64,000 bases of DNA from JAUHXS01 sp965213575. GTDB taxonomy: Bacteria > Bacteroidota > Bacteroidia > Chitinophagales > JAUHXS01. Below, piece after piece: positions 37,220 through 46,400 of this stretch. The notes under the pieces are model-generated. The model was not told the origin of the DNA and did no database searches. It worked only from the letters and a program-made list of their open reading frames with translations. A program made the position numbers and the translations under genes. The stretch spans positions 62,001 through 126,000 of the forward strand of contig CBDBZN010000019.1 in assembly GCA_965213575.1 (NCBI GenBank), given 5' to 3'. Every line of letters starts with the position of its first letter. Position 1 is the first letter of the stretch.

Positions 37220-38372
37220 TCACCCAAGACTTATAATAACTCGGGTCTTCAATTTTTAATGCTTCTTTCGTTAAAAATAATGGTTTAAAAGTGTCTATCA
37301 TTACCGCTAGCTCAAGTGTTTCTTTTGCTCCGATGCTCTTTTCAACGGTACCAGGATGAGGGCCGTGTGGAATTCCCAAAGGATGTAAAGTGATCATGCC
37401 TCTTTCCACATGCTTTCTACTCATAAAATCACCATCAACATAATATAATACTTCGTCAGAGTCAACATTACTATGATGATAAGGAGCCGGAATTGATTCA
37501 GGATGATAATCAAATAATCTCGGACAAAAGGAGCAAATTACAAAATTATGAGCCTCAAATGTTTGATGAACGGGAGGTGGTTGATGTACTCTTCCGGTTA
37601 TTGGTTCAAAATCATGAATGGAAAATGCATATGGATAATGATACCCATCCCACCCAATCGCATCAAAAGGATGTGTTTCTAAATGATAGGGGTAAATTTT
37701 ATCTTGTTTTTTTATCAGTACTTTAAAATTACCTTTTTCATCATAAGTAATCAAATCCTTTGGTTTTCTTATATCTCTTTCACAAAATGGAGAATGTTCT
37801 AGTAGTTGTCCATGCTTATTCCGATATCTTTTAGGCGTTTCAATAGGGCTAAAAGATTCTACAATCAACAAACGATTGCTTTCAGTATTAAATTCCATTT
37901 GATAAATAACCCCTCGTGGAATAATCAAATAATCTCCATAACCAAAGTCAAGTGTTCCGTATAAAGTTTTCAACTTTCCCGAGCCTTCATGGACAAAAAT
38001 CATTTCAGTAGCGCTGGAATTCTTAAAGTAGTAATCTTTCATAGAAGCTTTAGGAGCGGCTAAGGAAACATACAAGTCATGGTTGACCAGCATATATTTT
38101 CTGCTCTTTAAGTAATCTTCTTCAGGAGTCACATCAAATCCTTTAAAGCTCCGATGCTGCATGTTATCATCAATAGCAATATCCGGCGCCACGCTATAGG
38201 CATCTTCTATTTTAGAGACTAGAGTGGGAGGATAAGTATGGTAAACTAATGAATAAATATCTGAAAAACCTTCTGTTGAAACTAATTCTTCGGCATATAG
38301 CTCTCCGTTAGGTTTTCTAAATTGAGTATGTCTTTTATGCGGAATTTTGCCTAATGTATAATAGTGTGCCAT
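37215..38372 (-). CDS. hmgA: homogentisate 1,2-dioxygenase
   Basis: Iron enzyme opening the homogentisate ring to maleylacetoacetate, third step of tyrosine catabolism. Cupin features are visible: FVHEGSGKLKTLYGTLDFGYGDYLIIPRG (core FGYGDYLIIPRG) and, near the C-terminus, PAPYHHSNVDSDEVLYYVDGDF with the iron-binding His/Glu, followed by GITLHPLGIPHGPHPG-like ITLHPLGIPHGPHP. At 385 aa it is full length for the bacterial form. It is divergent from rpoD and is first in the hmgA / four-helix / hppD order; fahA is not in the window. Confidence 0.95.
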   Translation of the reverse strand: MAHYYTLGKIPHKRHTQFRKPNGELYAEELVSTEGFSDIYSLVYHTYPPTLVSKIEDAYSVAPDIAIDDNMQHRSFKGFDVTPEEDYLKSRKYMLVNHDLYVSLAAPKASMKDYYFKNSSATEMIFVHEGSGKLKTLYGTLDFGYGDYLIIPRGVIYQMEFNTESNRLLIVESFSPIETPKRYRNKHGQLLEHSPFCERDIRKPKDLITYDEKGNFKVLIKKQDKIYPYHLETHPFDAIGWDGYHYPYAFSIHDFEPITGRVHQPPPVHQTFEAHNFVICSFCPRLFDYHPESIPAPYHHSNVDSDEVLYYVDGDFMSRKHVERGMITLHPLGIPHGPHPGTVEKSIGAKETLELAVMIDTFKPLFLTKEALKIEDPSYYKSWVN

Positions 38373-38502
38373 AGTAATAATTCGAAGTTACGAAAAAGCC
38401 TTTCAATATTCTATACACTAACTTATAAGAAAGATAAATTGTTCCCTAAATCATATACAATAAAGCTTTGTAGAATCTCGTTCATTATGTGGCAAAATAA
38501 AA

Positions 38503-38533
38503 TTGACTTTGGTTTTAAAGTTTTTTACCTTTG
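38503..38533 (+). promoter_or_regulatory. promoter of rpoD (TTG - 20 - TACCTTTG)
   Basis: TTG at 38503-38505 and TACCTTTG at 38526-38533 are 20 bases apart, a full match to the Bacteroidota -33/-7 pattern. Transcription would begin about 37 bases before the rpoD ATG. Confidence 0.55.
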
Positions 38534-38576
38534 TAATTCCTTATTTGTGCACCAAATTAATAACTTAATATAGAAT

Positions 38577-39443
38577 ATGCGGCAACTGAAAATCACTAAA
38601 TCAATAACTAATCGAGAAAGCCAATCATTAGAAAAATATTTACAAGAAATTGGCAAGGTTGACCTATTAACTCCGGAAGATGAAGTAGATTTAGCCAAGC
38701 GTATAAAAGAGGGAGATCAGATTGCTTTGGAAAAGCTTACCAAAGCTAATCTTCGTTTCGTAGTATCTGTTGCTAAGCAATATCAAAATCAGGGCTTATC
38801 TTTAAGTGACTTGATTAATGAAGGTAATTTAGGATTAATTAAAGCTGCACAACGATTTGATGAAACGAGAGGATTTAAATTTATTTCTTATGCCGTATGG
38901 TGGATTCGGCAATCTATCCTTCAAGCATTAGCAGAACAATCTAGAATTGTAAGGTTACCACTTAATAAAGTAGGGTCGCTTAACAAAATCAATAAAGCAT
39001 TTTCTGCTTTAGAGCAAGAATTTGAGAGAGAGCCATCTTCGGAAGAATTAGCCGAAATTTTAGAAATTGCTAAAGAAGAAGTTGAAACAACCTTAGGTGT
39101 AGCTGCAAGGCATGTATCTGTTGATGCTCCATTTGCTGAAGGAGAAGATAATTCATTATTGGATGTATTAGAAAACACGAATGCACCACAAACAGATATG
39201 GAATTGGAATATAGCCAATCTCTAAGAAAAGAAATCGAAAGATCTTTATCCACCCTTACAGATAGGCAAAAAGATGTTATTAAGCTCTATTTTGGTATAG
39301 GCATAGAGCATAGCATGTCTTTAGAAGATATCGGCGAGAAATTTGGATTGACTCGTGAAAGAGTTAGGCAAATTAAAGATAAAGCAATCAATAAGCTTAG
39401 GTCTACATCCAGAAGTAAATTATTAAAATCATATCTAGGATAA
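38577..39443 (+). CDS. rpoD: primary sigma factor RpoD (sigma-70 family)
   Basis: Housekeeping sigma factor directing RNA polymerase to the -33/-7 promoters of this phylum. Region 1.2 (SLEKYLQEIGKVDLLTPEDE) is followed by region 2 with FVVSVAKQYQNQGLSLSDLI and RFDETRGFKFISYAVWWIRQ (core FKFISYAVWWIRQ). Region 3 begins RIVRLPLNKVG, and region 4 carries SLEDIGEKFGLTRERVRQIKDKA (core LTRERVRQIK). The 288-residue length without region 1.1 is typical of Bacteroidota. It has its own promoter; the gap gene follows after 17 bases. Confidence 0.96.
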   Translation: MRQLKITKSITNRESQSLEKYLQEIGKVDLLTPEDEVDLAKRIKEGDQIALEKLTKANLRFVVSVAKQYQNQGLSLSDLINEGNLGLIKAAQRFDETRGFKFISYAVWWIRQSILQALAEQSRIVRLPLNKVGSLNKINKAFSALEQEFEREPSSEELAEILEIAKEEVETTLGVAARHVSVDAPFAEGEDNSLLDVLENTNAPQTDMELEYSQSLRKEIERSLSTLTDRQKDVIKLYFGIGIEHSMSLEDIGEKFGLTRERVRQIKDKAINKLRSTSRSKLLKSYLG

Positions 39444-39460
39444 AAGTATAGGAAAAGGAG

Positions 39461-40912
39461 ATGCTTGATACAACTTATGCATCTAAGTTAAGCACTTGGA
39501 TTGATCAGGAAAAAGCGGCTTTTGAATTAAATCATATCATTGGGAAACTTTGTTTTGACCGCTCCATAGAACTTGTTTTCTTTAGAAGGCAATTAGTGGA
39601 TGTAAGTGCCCGGGAAATTACTGGATATCATCATACTGTCAGAGAAGTTATTCAGCAGGATTTAACCATTGATCATACTTTAGCTATAGCGAAAGCTATC
39701 GCTGAATCAGATATAGCTCCTTCGAAAATAGACATTGGTAAATTAGCTTCTGAATGGTTAAAAGAAAAAAGTCAATATAGTTCGGAAACTGATTTCATCC
39801 ATCATAAATTAGCAGATTTTTTCGGAAAAGATAAAACAGTTTTAAAGCCTAAGGATGTCGTATTATTTGGGTTTGGCCGGATTGGACGACTTGCTGCAAG
39901 AGAAATTATTAATCAAGCTGGTAAAGGTGAGCAGCTGAGGCTTAGAGCAATAGTTACAAGGGAAAATACAGCTGACGATATTATCAAAAGAGCCAGCTTA
40001 CTAAGAAGAGACTCTGTCCATGGGAGCTTTAAAGGTACCGTAATTCCGGATTTGGAAAACAAAACGATCATCGTAAATGGACATGTGGTTAACATGATCG
40101 CGTCTAATGACCCTTCTACCATTGATTATAAATCTTATGGTATTGAAAATGCTTTGTTAATTGACAATACAGGCGCATTTAGAGACAGGGAAGGGCTTTC
40201 TAAGCATTTAGAAACAAATGGCATTACTCAAGTTTTATTAACAGCTCCTGGGAAAGGAGATATTCCAAACATTGTCCACGGTATTAATCATAGAAATTTC
40301 GATTTAGATAAGGAAAAGATATTTTCTGCGGCATCATGTACTACCAATGCTATTAGCCCTGTCATCCAGGTAATAGACAGAGAATACGGCATTGAACATG
40401 GGCATATAGAAACGGTGCATGCTTATACCAATGATCAAAACCTACTAGATAACTTTCATAAAAAAGCCAGAAGGGGCCGAGCGGCTTCTATTAATATGGT
40501 GATTACAGAAACAGGAGCAGCTAAAGCAGTAGCTAAAGTTTTACCTCACATGGCAGGAAAGTTAACTGGAAATGCTGTGCGCGTACCGACACCGGATGTT
40601 TCTTTAGCAATCTTAAATTTAAAACTAAAGAATGAAGCATCGAAAGAAGAAGTAAATGAGGCACTTAGGCAAGAATCACTGCATGGTGAATTGGTTGAAC
40701 AAATACAATTTTCAGTTTCGGAAGAAACTGTTTCCAGTGATTTAATAGGTAATCCCCATGCTTCTATCGTAGATGGTCCGTCAACCATTGTAGCACCCGG
40801 CAATAAAGATATTGTATTATATGTTTGGTACGATAATGAATTTGGCTATACTCGCCAAGTTTTTCGCTTAGCTAAATACATTGCTAAAGTACGTCGGAAA
40901 GTTTATTATTAA
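39461..40912 (+). CDS. gap: glyceraldehyde-3-phosphate dehydrogenase with N-terminal extension
   Basis: NAD(P)-dependent dehydrogenase of glycolysis or gluconeogenesis. The usual GAPDH starts at about residue 127 (VVLFGFGRIGRLAAREI), with the active-site SAASCTTNAISPVIQVI, the His in HAYTNDQNLLDNFHKKARRGRAA (core HAYTNDQNLLD) and WYDNEFGYTRQV. Residues 1-125 are an extra helical domain not found in the canonical 330-residue enzyme, but known in the roughly 480-residue GAPDH form that Bacteroidota carry. It stands 17 bases after rpoD, so shared transcription is likely. Confidence 0.93.
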   Translation: MLDTTYASKLSTWIDQEKAAFELNHIIGKLCFDRSIELVFFRRQLVDVSAREITGYHHTVREVIQQDLTIDHTLAIAKAIAESDIAPSKIDIGKLASEWLKEKSQYSSETDFIHHKLADFFGKDKTVLKPKDVVLFGFGRIGRLAAREIINQAGKGEQLRLRAIVTRENTADDIIKRASLLRRDSVHGSFKGTVIPDLENKTIIVNGHVVNMIASNDPSTIDYKSYGIENALLIDNTGAFRDREGLSKHLETNGITQVLLTAPGKGDIPNIVHGINHRNFDLDKEKIFSAASCTTNAISPVIQVIDREYGIEHGHIETVHAYTNDQNLLDNFHKKARRGRAASINMVITETGAAKAVAKVLPHMAGKLTGNAVRVPTPDVSLAILNLKLKNEASKEEVNEALRQESLHGELVEQIQFSVSEETVSSDLIGNPHASIVDGPSTIVAPGNKDIVLYVWYDNEFGYTRQVFRLAKYIAKVRRKVYY

Positions 40913-40932
40913 ATTCATTTATTTTCTCATCG

Positions 40933-40948
40933 CACCATAGCTATGGTG
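40933..40948. other. perfect 16-base palindrome between gap and ffh
   Basis: CACCATAGCTATGGTG is its own reverse complement. It lies 21 bases after the gap stop and 94 before ffh. It could be a protein-binding site or a hairpin tip; no T run follows, so a terminator is unlikely. Confidence 0.3.
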
Positions 40949-41041
40949 TCGAAATGATTTTAAAATTGAAAAATATAGTAACCTCTATATTACGCCAACA
41001 ATTTCTTAAATTTGTAATTTTAAAATCATAATATAACCAAG

Positions 41042-42382
41042 ATGTTTGAAAATTTATCAGACCGGCTAGACCGGGCATTTAAAACATTAAAAGGACAAGG
41101 CAATATTACCGAGATCAATGTTGCTTCTACCATCAAAGAAATACGAAGAGCATTAGTAGATGCTGATGTAAACTATAAGATCGCTAAAGATTTCACAGAT
41201 GTAGTGAAAGAGAAAGCTATGGGCCAACAAGTACTTACAGCAGTATCTCCCGGGCAATTATTGACAAAAATAGTTCAAGATGAGCTGACTGAACTAATGG
41301 GTAAAAATGCTGCGGAGATAGATACAAAAGGCAACCCGGCAATAATTTTAATGTCCGGGTTACAAGGTTCCGGTAAGACTACCTTTTCAGGAAAATTAGC
41401 AAAATATTTAAAAGAAAAAAAGAGCAAAAAGCCTCTTTTAGTAGCTTGTGATGTTTATCGCCCTGCTGCTATTGATCAGTTATCGGTTTTAGGTGAACAA
41501 ATTGGAGCAGATGTATATAAAGAAGAAGGAAATAAAGATCCTGTAAAAATTTCAGAAAACGCCATTAAATATGCTAGAGCAAATGGCCATAATGTAGTCA
41601 TTGTTGATACAGCCGGCCGATTAGCAATCGACGAGCAAATGATGAAAGAGATAGCATCAGTAAAAAGAGCTATCAAGCCAAATGAAATTTTATTTGTTGT
41701 AGATGCCATGACCGGCCAAGATGCTGTCAATACTGCCAGCGCATTTAATAATGTGCTCGATTTTGATGGGGTGATTATGACCAAGCTTGATGGTGATACA
41801 AGAGGTGGAGCAGCTTTGTCTATCAGCCATATTGTAGGAAAGCCACTAAAAATGGTAGGTACGGGTGAAAAACTCGAAGACATAGATATTTTTTATCCGG
41901 ATAGAATGGCTCAAAGAATTTTGGGCATGGGAGATATTGTTTCATTGGTTGAGCGTGCTCAAGAACAATATGATGAGGAAGAAGCAAGAAAAATTCAAAA
42001 GAAGATTAGAAAAAATCAGTTTGATTTTGATGATTTCCTGACCCAACTTAATCAAATTAAGAAAATGGGTAACTTCAAAGACCTATTAGGCATGGTACCG
42101 GGAATGGGAAAAGCAATGAAAAATATTGATGTAGATGAAAAATCTTTTGTGCGTATTGAAGCGATGATCCAGTCTATGACTCCTGAGGAAAGAGCAAATC
42201 CGCAATTATTTAACGGAGGAAGAAGAAAAAGAATTGCAGATGGAAGCGGTAACACTATTCAAGAGGTTAATCAATTCGTCAAACAGTTTGAAGATATGCG
42301 TAAGATGATGAAAACATTCTCCAAAATGAATATGTCGGGCAGGGGCATGGATATGCTAAAAGGCATAAAAATGCCTAAGTAG
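41042..42382 (+). CDS. ffh: signal recognition particle protein Ffh
   Basis: GTPase that binds signal peptides and the SRP RNA and targets membrane proteins to the translocon. The N domain begins MFENLSDRLDRAFKTLKGQG. The G domain has GLQGSGKTTFSGKLA (P-loop), DVYRPAAIDQL, DTAGRL, TKLDGDTRGGAALS and GTGEKLED. The Met-rich M domain (FDDFLTQLNQIKKMGNFKDLLGMVPGMG core GMVPGMG, and RKRIADGSG) binds the RNA. At 446 aa it is normal. The SRP RNA gene lies 0.8 kb downstream on the opposite strand. Confidence 0.97.
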   Translation: MFENLSDRLDRAFKTLKGQGNITEINVASTIKEIRRALVDADVNYKIAKDFTDVVKEKAMGQQVLTAVSPGQLLTKIVQDELTELMGKNAAEIDTKGNPAIILMSGLQGSGKTTFSGKLAKYLKEKKSKKPLLVACDVYRPAAIDQLSVLGEQIGADVYKEEGNKDPVKISENAIKYARANGHNVVIVDTAGRLAIDEQMMKEIASVKRAIKPNEILFVVDAMTGQDAVNTASAFNNVLDFDGVIMTKLDGDTRGGAALSISHIVGKPLKMVGTGEKLEDIDIFYPDRMAQRILGMGDIVSLVERAQEQYDEEEARKIQKKIRKNQFDFDDFLTQLNQIKKMGNFKDLLGMVPGMGKAMKNIDVDEKSFVRIEAMIQSMTPEERANPQLFNGGRRKRIADGSGNTIQEVNQFVKQFEDMRKMMKTFSKMNMSGRGMDMLKGIKMPK

Positions 42383-42473
42383 TGGCGATTTTGGATTTAC
42401 GAGGTACGATTTTTTTCTAATTTTGAATTTTTAGTTTAGAATTTTAAATTATAATCATACAAAAAATCTGATA

Positions 42474-43178
42474 GTGTCTTTCACTAAAAAAGCTATATTC
42501 TGTTGGAGCGGAGGCAAAGATTCCGCTTATTGCTTAGATAAAATTTTATCCGAAAAAGAATACAACGTAGCCTATCTCCTAACTACACTTAACAAAGAAC
42601 ATCATCGTATTTCAATGCATGGTGTGAAAGAAGCTTTACTGGAAACCCAAGCAGCCTCCATAGGCATTCCACTTATAAAAACGTACGTATCAGAAGCCAC
42701 TAATGAAGAATACGAACGTATAATGCTTTTAACTTTATCAGCTATTAATGATAAGGAAGACATTTCGCATATCATCTTTGGAGATATCTTCCTAGAAGAT
42801 TTAAGAGCTTATCGAGAAAATATGTATGCTAAAATTGGCCTAACATGTATCTTTCCTTTGTGGGGTATGGACACTGCTGTTTTAATACAAAAATTTATGC
42901 AAAAAGGATTTAAAACAATAACTTGTTGTGTAAGCAATCAGTTTTTAAATAAAGCCTTTGTAGGCAAAGAAATCGATGAAAATTTTATTCAACAGCTTCC
43001 TAAAGATGTCGACCCATGTGGAGAGAATGGTGAATTTCATACCTTCTGTTATGATGGCCCTATTTTTAAGCACCCAATAAATATTTCTATAGGTGAAATA
43101 GTTTTTCGGCCATTAGAACTGAACACAACAGATAATAAATCGGCTCAGATAGGTTTTTGGTTTTGCGATTTAACCTAA
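42474..43178 (+). CDS. PP-loop ATPase, Dph6/MJ0570-like
   Basis: Adenine-nucleotide alpha-hydrolase-fold enzyme, probably an ammonia or thiol ligase; in eukaryotes and archaea the relatives amidate diphthine. The PP-loop is FCWSGGKDSAYCLDKIL, and the C-terminal half carries the family motifs HIIFGDIFLEDLR, CIFPLWG and DPCGENGEFHTFCYDGPIF. The start is GTG at 42474. At 234 aa it is normal. Bacteria have no diphthamide, so the substrate here is unknown. Confidence 0.85.
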   Translation: MSFTKKAIFCWSGGKDSAYCLDKILSEKEYNVAYLLTTLNKEHHRISMHGVKEALLETQAASIGIPLIKTYVSEATNEEYERIMLLTLSAINDKEDISHIIFGDIFLEDLRAYRENMYAKIGLTCIFPLWGMDTAVLIQKFMQKGFKTITCCVSNQFLNKAFVGKEIDENFIQQLPKDVDPCGENGEFHTFCYDGPIFKHPINISIGEIVFRPLELNTTDNKSAQIGFWFCDLT

Positions 43179-43191
43179 ATTTAAAAAAAAT

Positions 43192-43286
43192 GGCAAGTTA
43201 CTCATATCGCACCGCTACGACCGTCTACCCTTGCTGCCTTCCGGCCCTGGGGGAGTTCAACAGGAGCTGGTCGTATGAGACTTGCC
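43192..43286 (-). ncRNA. ffs: signal recognition particle RNA, small bacterial type
   Basis: On the minus strand the conserved apical part reads CAGGGCCGGAAGGCAGCAAG, the SRP RNA domain that binds Ffh (GGAA tetraloop and asymmetric loop). The 5' end GGCAAGT pairs with the 3' end ACTTGCC, closing a single long hairpin of about 95 nt, as in 4.5S-type RNA. Immediately after the 3' end (43184-43190) there are eight T on the minus strand, a ready terminator. A -7 box lies just before the 5' end. It is 0.8 kb from ffh. Confidence 0.93.
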
Positions 43287-43290
43287 GGTA

Positions 43291-43298
43291 CAAAAGTA
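43291..43298 (-). promoter_or_regulatory. -7 box (TACTTTTG) of the SRP RNA gene
   Basis: Exact TAnnTTTG match on the minus strand, placed 5 bases before the first paired base of the SRP RNA, which fits the expected distance to the start of transcription. The -33 TTG is not clear. Confidence 0.6.
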
Positions 43299-43415
43299 AG
43301 GAGTATTTTACTTATATAAAAATTTGAGAAGGGAATTTGTATAACTAATTGAAAACTTTATTAATATTCTGCGGATCGTATCAAGTTAAAGTATCATCCT
43401 TTACTGTATAATATT

Positions 43416-46400
43416 TTAATTATTTAAAAAGGCACCTATGGTAAATAATACTAAAAAATTTTCCTCCTCAGAAATACCTACAGAAGCACTTAAAGTGAAA
43501 CTTTGACTATACGGCAATAAATAAACTCCGCCACCATATCCACTATGCCACTTATCAGAATCCTCTCCATCGACAAACACTCTTCCATAATCGTAAAATC
43601 CGCTTATACCAAATTCGAAAGGAACAAAACCATTAGGGATTTCAGACAACTTGATTCTAATTTCGCTATTAGCATACAGCGAATTATTACCGGTAAAACG
43701 ATTAATTCTATATCCTTTTAAATTGTTATTCTGGCCTAAAGAAGGACTTTCATTAAAGGGAATATTTTCTCCTAAACTTATCGCTCCACCAATCTGCAGG
43801 CCTAAAGTAATTGGCAATACTCTGCTTCTAGTAGTAGTAAAACCGGAAATGCTTCCACTAGTTACTTGGTAAATGTTTTCAGAAAGTTCGGGTTTTATTA
43901 TGCATCCTAAATTACTAGATAAAAGTATTCTTGTACCGTATTTAGGAAAGGTAGTATTATCCAAAAAATCTAAATCTAATGTATTAGAAATTCTGGCAAT
44001 ATTAAGATTATTTTCTCCCAAAACATCTATGTCATCAAATATACTGATGTTATCTTTTGAAACTGCTGCGTTGTTATCATAGAAAAGCTTCATGTCTATT
44101 TCAGATTTTTTCAAGAAGTTTTTAGCTAACCCGGTATATATTTCAAACGATTCCCTGCGAACTAAATAATAATTGAAATCATATAATAAGTCGTTCTTTA
44201 CTGTTTCGTTTCCAAACCCATAAAAGAATTTTCGATTACCCGGGTTTTGGTATGTACCTCCTGCCAAAATATCTAAACCAAATAAAGACCTATGCCATCG
44301 ATGATCTGTAGAGAGCGTATAAAATCCATTGGTAGTTATTTTACCTCTAATATTATGTTTGCTGTGATAATCTAGTTTATTAAACTTATGGCGGGTAAAT
44401 TGCACACCTAATCCTAACCCTAAACCATCATCGGCATTATAACTAATGATCGGCAACGGTAAATAACGATCCATCTGCCATGACTCTCGATTATAATTAT
44501 ATACGAAATTATCGGCATCATCAATGACCTTAACTTCTTTACTTTTATTTATAATATCTTTTTCTTTTTGATCATACACATAGGTATATTTACATAAAGA
44601 TCGAACATTTGATATATCAGATATTAAATCTTTCCCATCGCCGGATATAATCCTCACTTTTATGGACTTTTTAGCGTCTCCAATAACATTAAAAACATCT
44701 TTATCATCTAATCCGTAAAGCCTTATTTCATTTGTTTCCTCTGGATTAAATGAACGTTGATATAACAATTTATCCCCTCTTTTATCTGAATTTTTCGCCA
44801 TTTCATAAACAGTTACATCTACGCTTCCATCTTCCTTTCGGACGACATCAAAATATTCTGATTGATTACTGCCTACCACATCTACCTCCTTAGCTAGAAA
44901 TAAATAATAATCTTCAATGGCACCTCTTAAATATTTTCTTCTACTGATAAGATTATCTTCTATTTCCCTACCATCTACTGAATAGATTTCTTCAGGCATT
45001 GCTCTTATAGCTTTCTTAATAATATCGTCATCAATAGTTTGCAAAAACTCATCTGTAAGCTTCATCCATTCATCATAAGACATACTTGTCAATAAAAAAC
45101 GGTCAAGGTGGCGTGCCGGCCAAACAAATGTCTCTACATTTTCAATTTTTTCATAAAATCGAGCAACGTTTCCTTTTGCCCATTCCCTACTGGCAATGTA
45201 AGGCAAGATGCCATCCCATTTTGAATAAACATGATCACGGTCTCTAGGGATAGGCCTGTATAAAATACCTTCATCCCTTTCATATTTTGCCCATTTCCAA
45301 TTGTCTTGATGCTTACCCCAATCATTTGTAAATATGTCGAAAATACGTGCTCTTGCAAATTCTTCAACATCAACTTTGTTATCATGGCTCACATACAATT
45401 GCCTAAACATTTCATAACTTTTGTCTATATCCTGCGCGTTATAAAATCCTGAATCTTTTGGATCTTCTTCTAACATACCTAACATTCCTGCATATTCTTC
45501 TCTGAATTCGCCAAGTTTTTCATCATCTGGCATAACATACAGTGTAGGAGTGGCTGTGAACGATATCAAGCTCATTGAGCATCGGAGGCACTGATATTGC
45601 TCCATAAGGTTGTTGAGTAGTAGTTTGATCTCTTACAACATTTGCAATACCTGTTTTTCTTAATTCATATGGCAAGGAGTTACCAGGATTTTTATTTACT
45701 GACCTAAACACATACTTCTGTCCATTTTCAGCTTTGAATTTTAAGGAAACAGTTTGCCTGCCACCGCCTCTTTTATATGGAATAAGGCCGCCAAATGTTG
45801 TATCAAGGTTTAATAAAGGTGCTTCTATTGTATCTGTCCATGAGTTACGGTAATGTTTTCCTAACCATAGTTCTTTAAACTTACTCGCTTCATATTCAGC
45901 TCCCGCAACTGCTTTCACATCAGTTTGTGTAATATTATTTTTAGCGTTGATTTTCAAACTATCACATCCCACAAAATATTGGTTAACAGGAATATTATCA
46001 TCACCCGTACAAGAAGGTTTAAACAGTTTAAACCCTTCATCTACTTTAAATTCATCTTGTTGAAGCAAATTTACAGTTGCATTTACTTCCCCCTGATCTT
46101 TATATTGAATAGTAATAAATCCTATCTTATTTTCCGCATATAATGTATTAGGGCTATTTGCGATAAATTTCTTTTTACCTAAAGATCCGCTGTTAATGAA
46201 ATAATTATTTCCAAAACTGGTAATCTCTAAATTAAATTCATGCCCTGAAGCATATATGATAGATGGATGCTCTAAAAACATTTCTTCTAGTTTATTTCTA
46301 AAAGGCTCAAAATTCTTATTATGAATATCTTTATTAGACCCGTTTTGAGACCTGTAAGAGGCATATATTGATCCTAATATAGGCGGCAATAAATGTGTAC

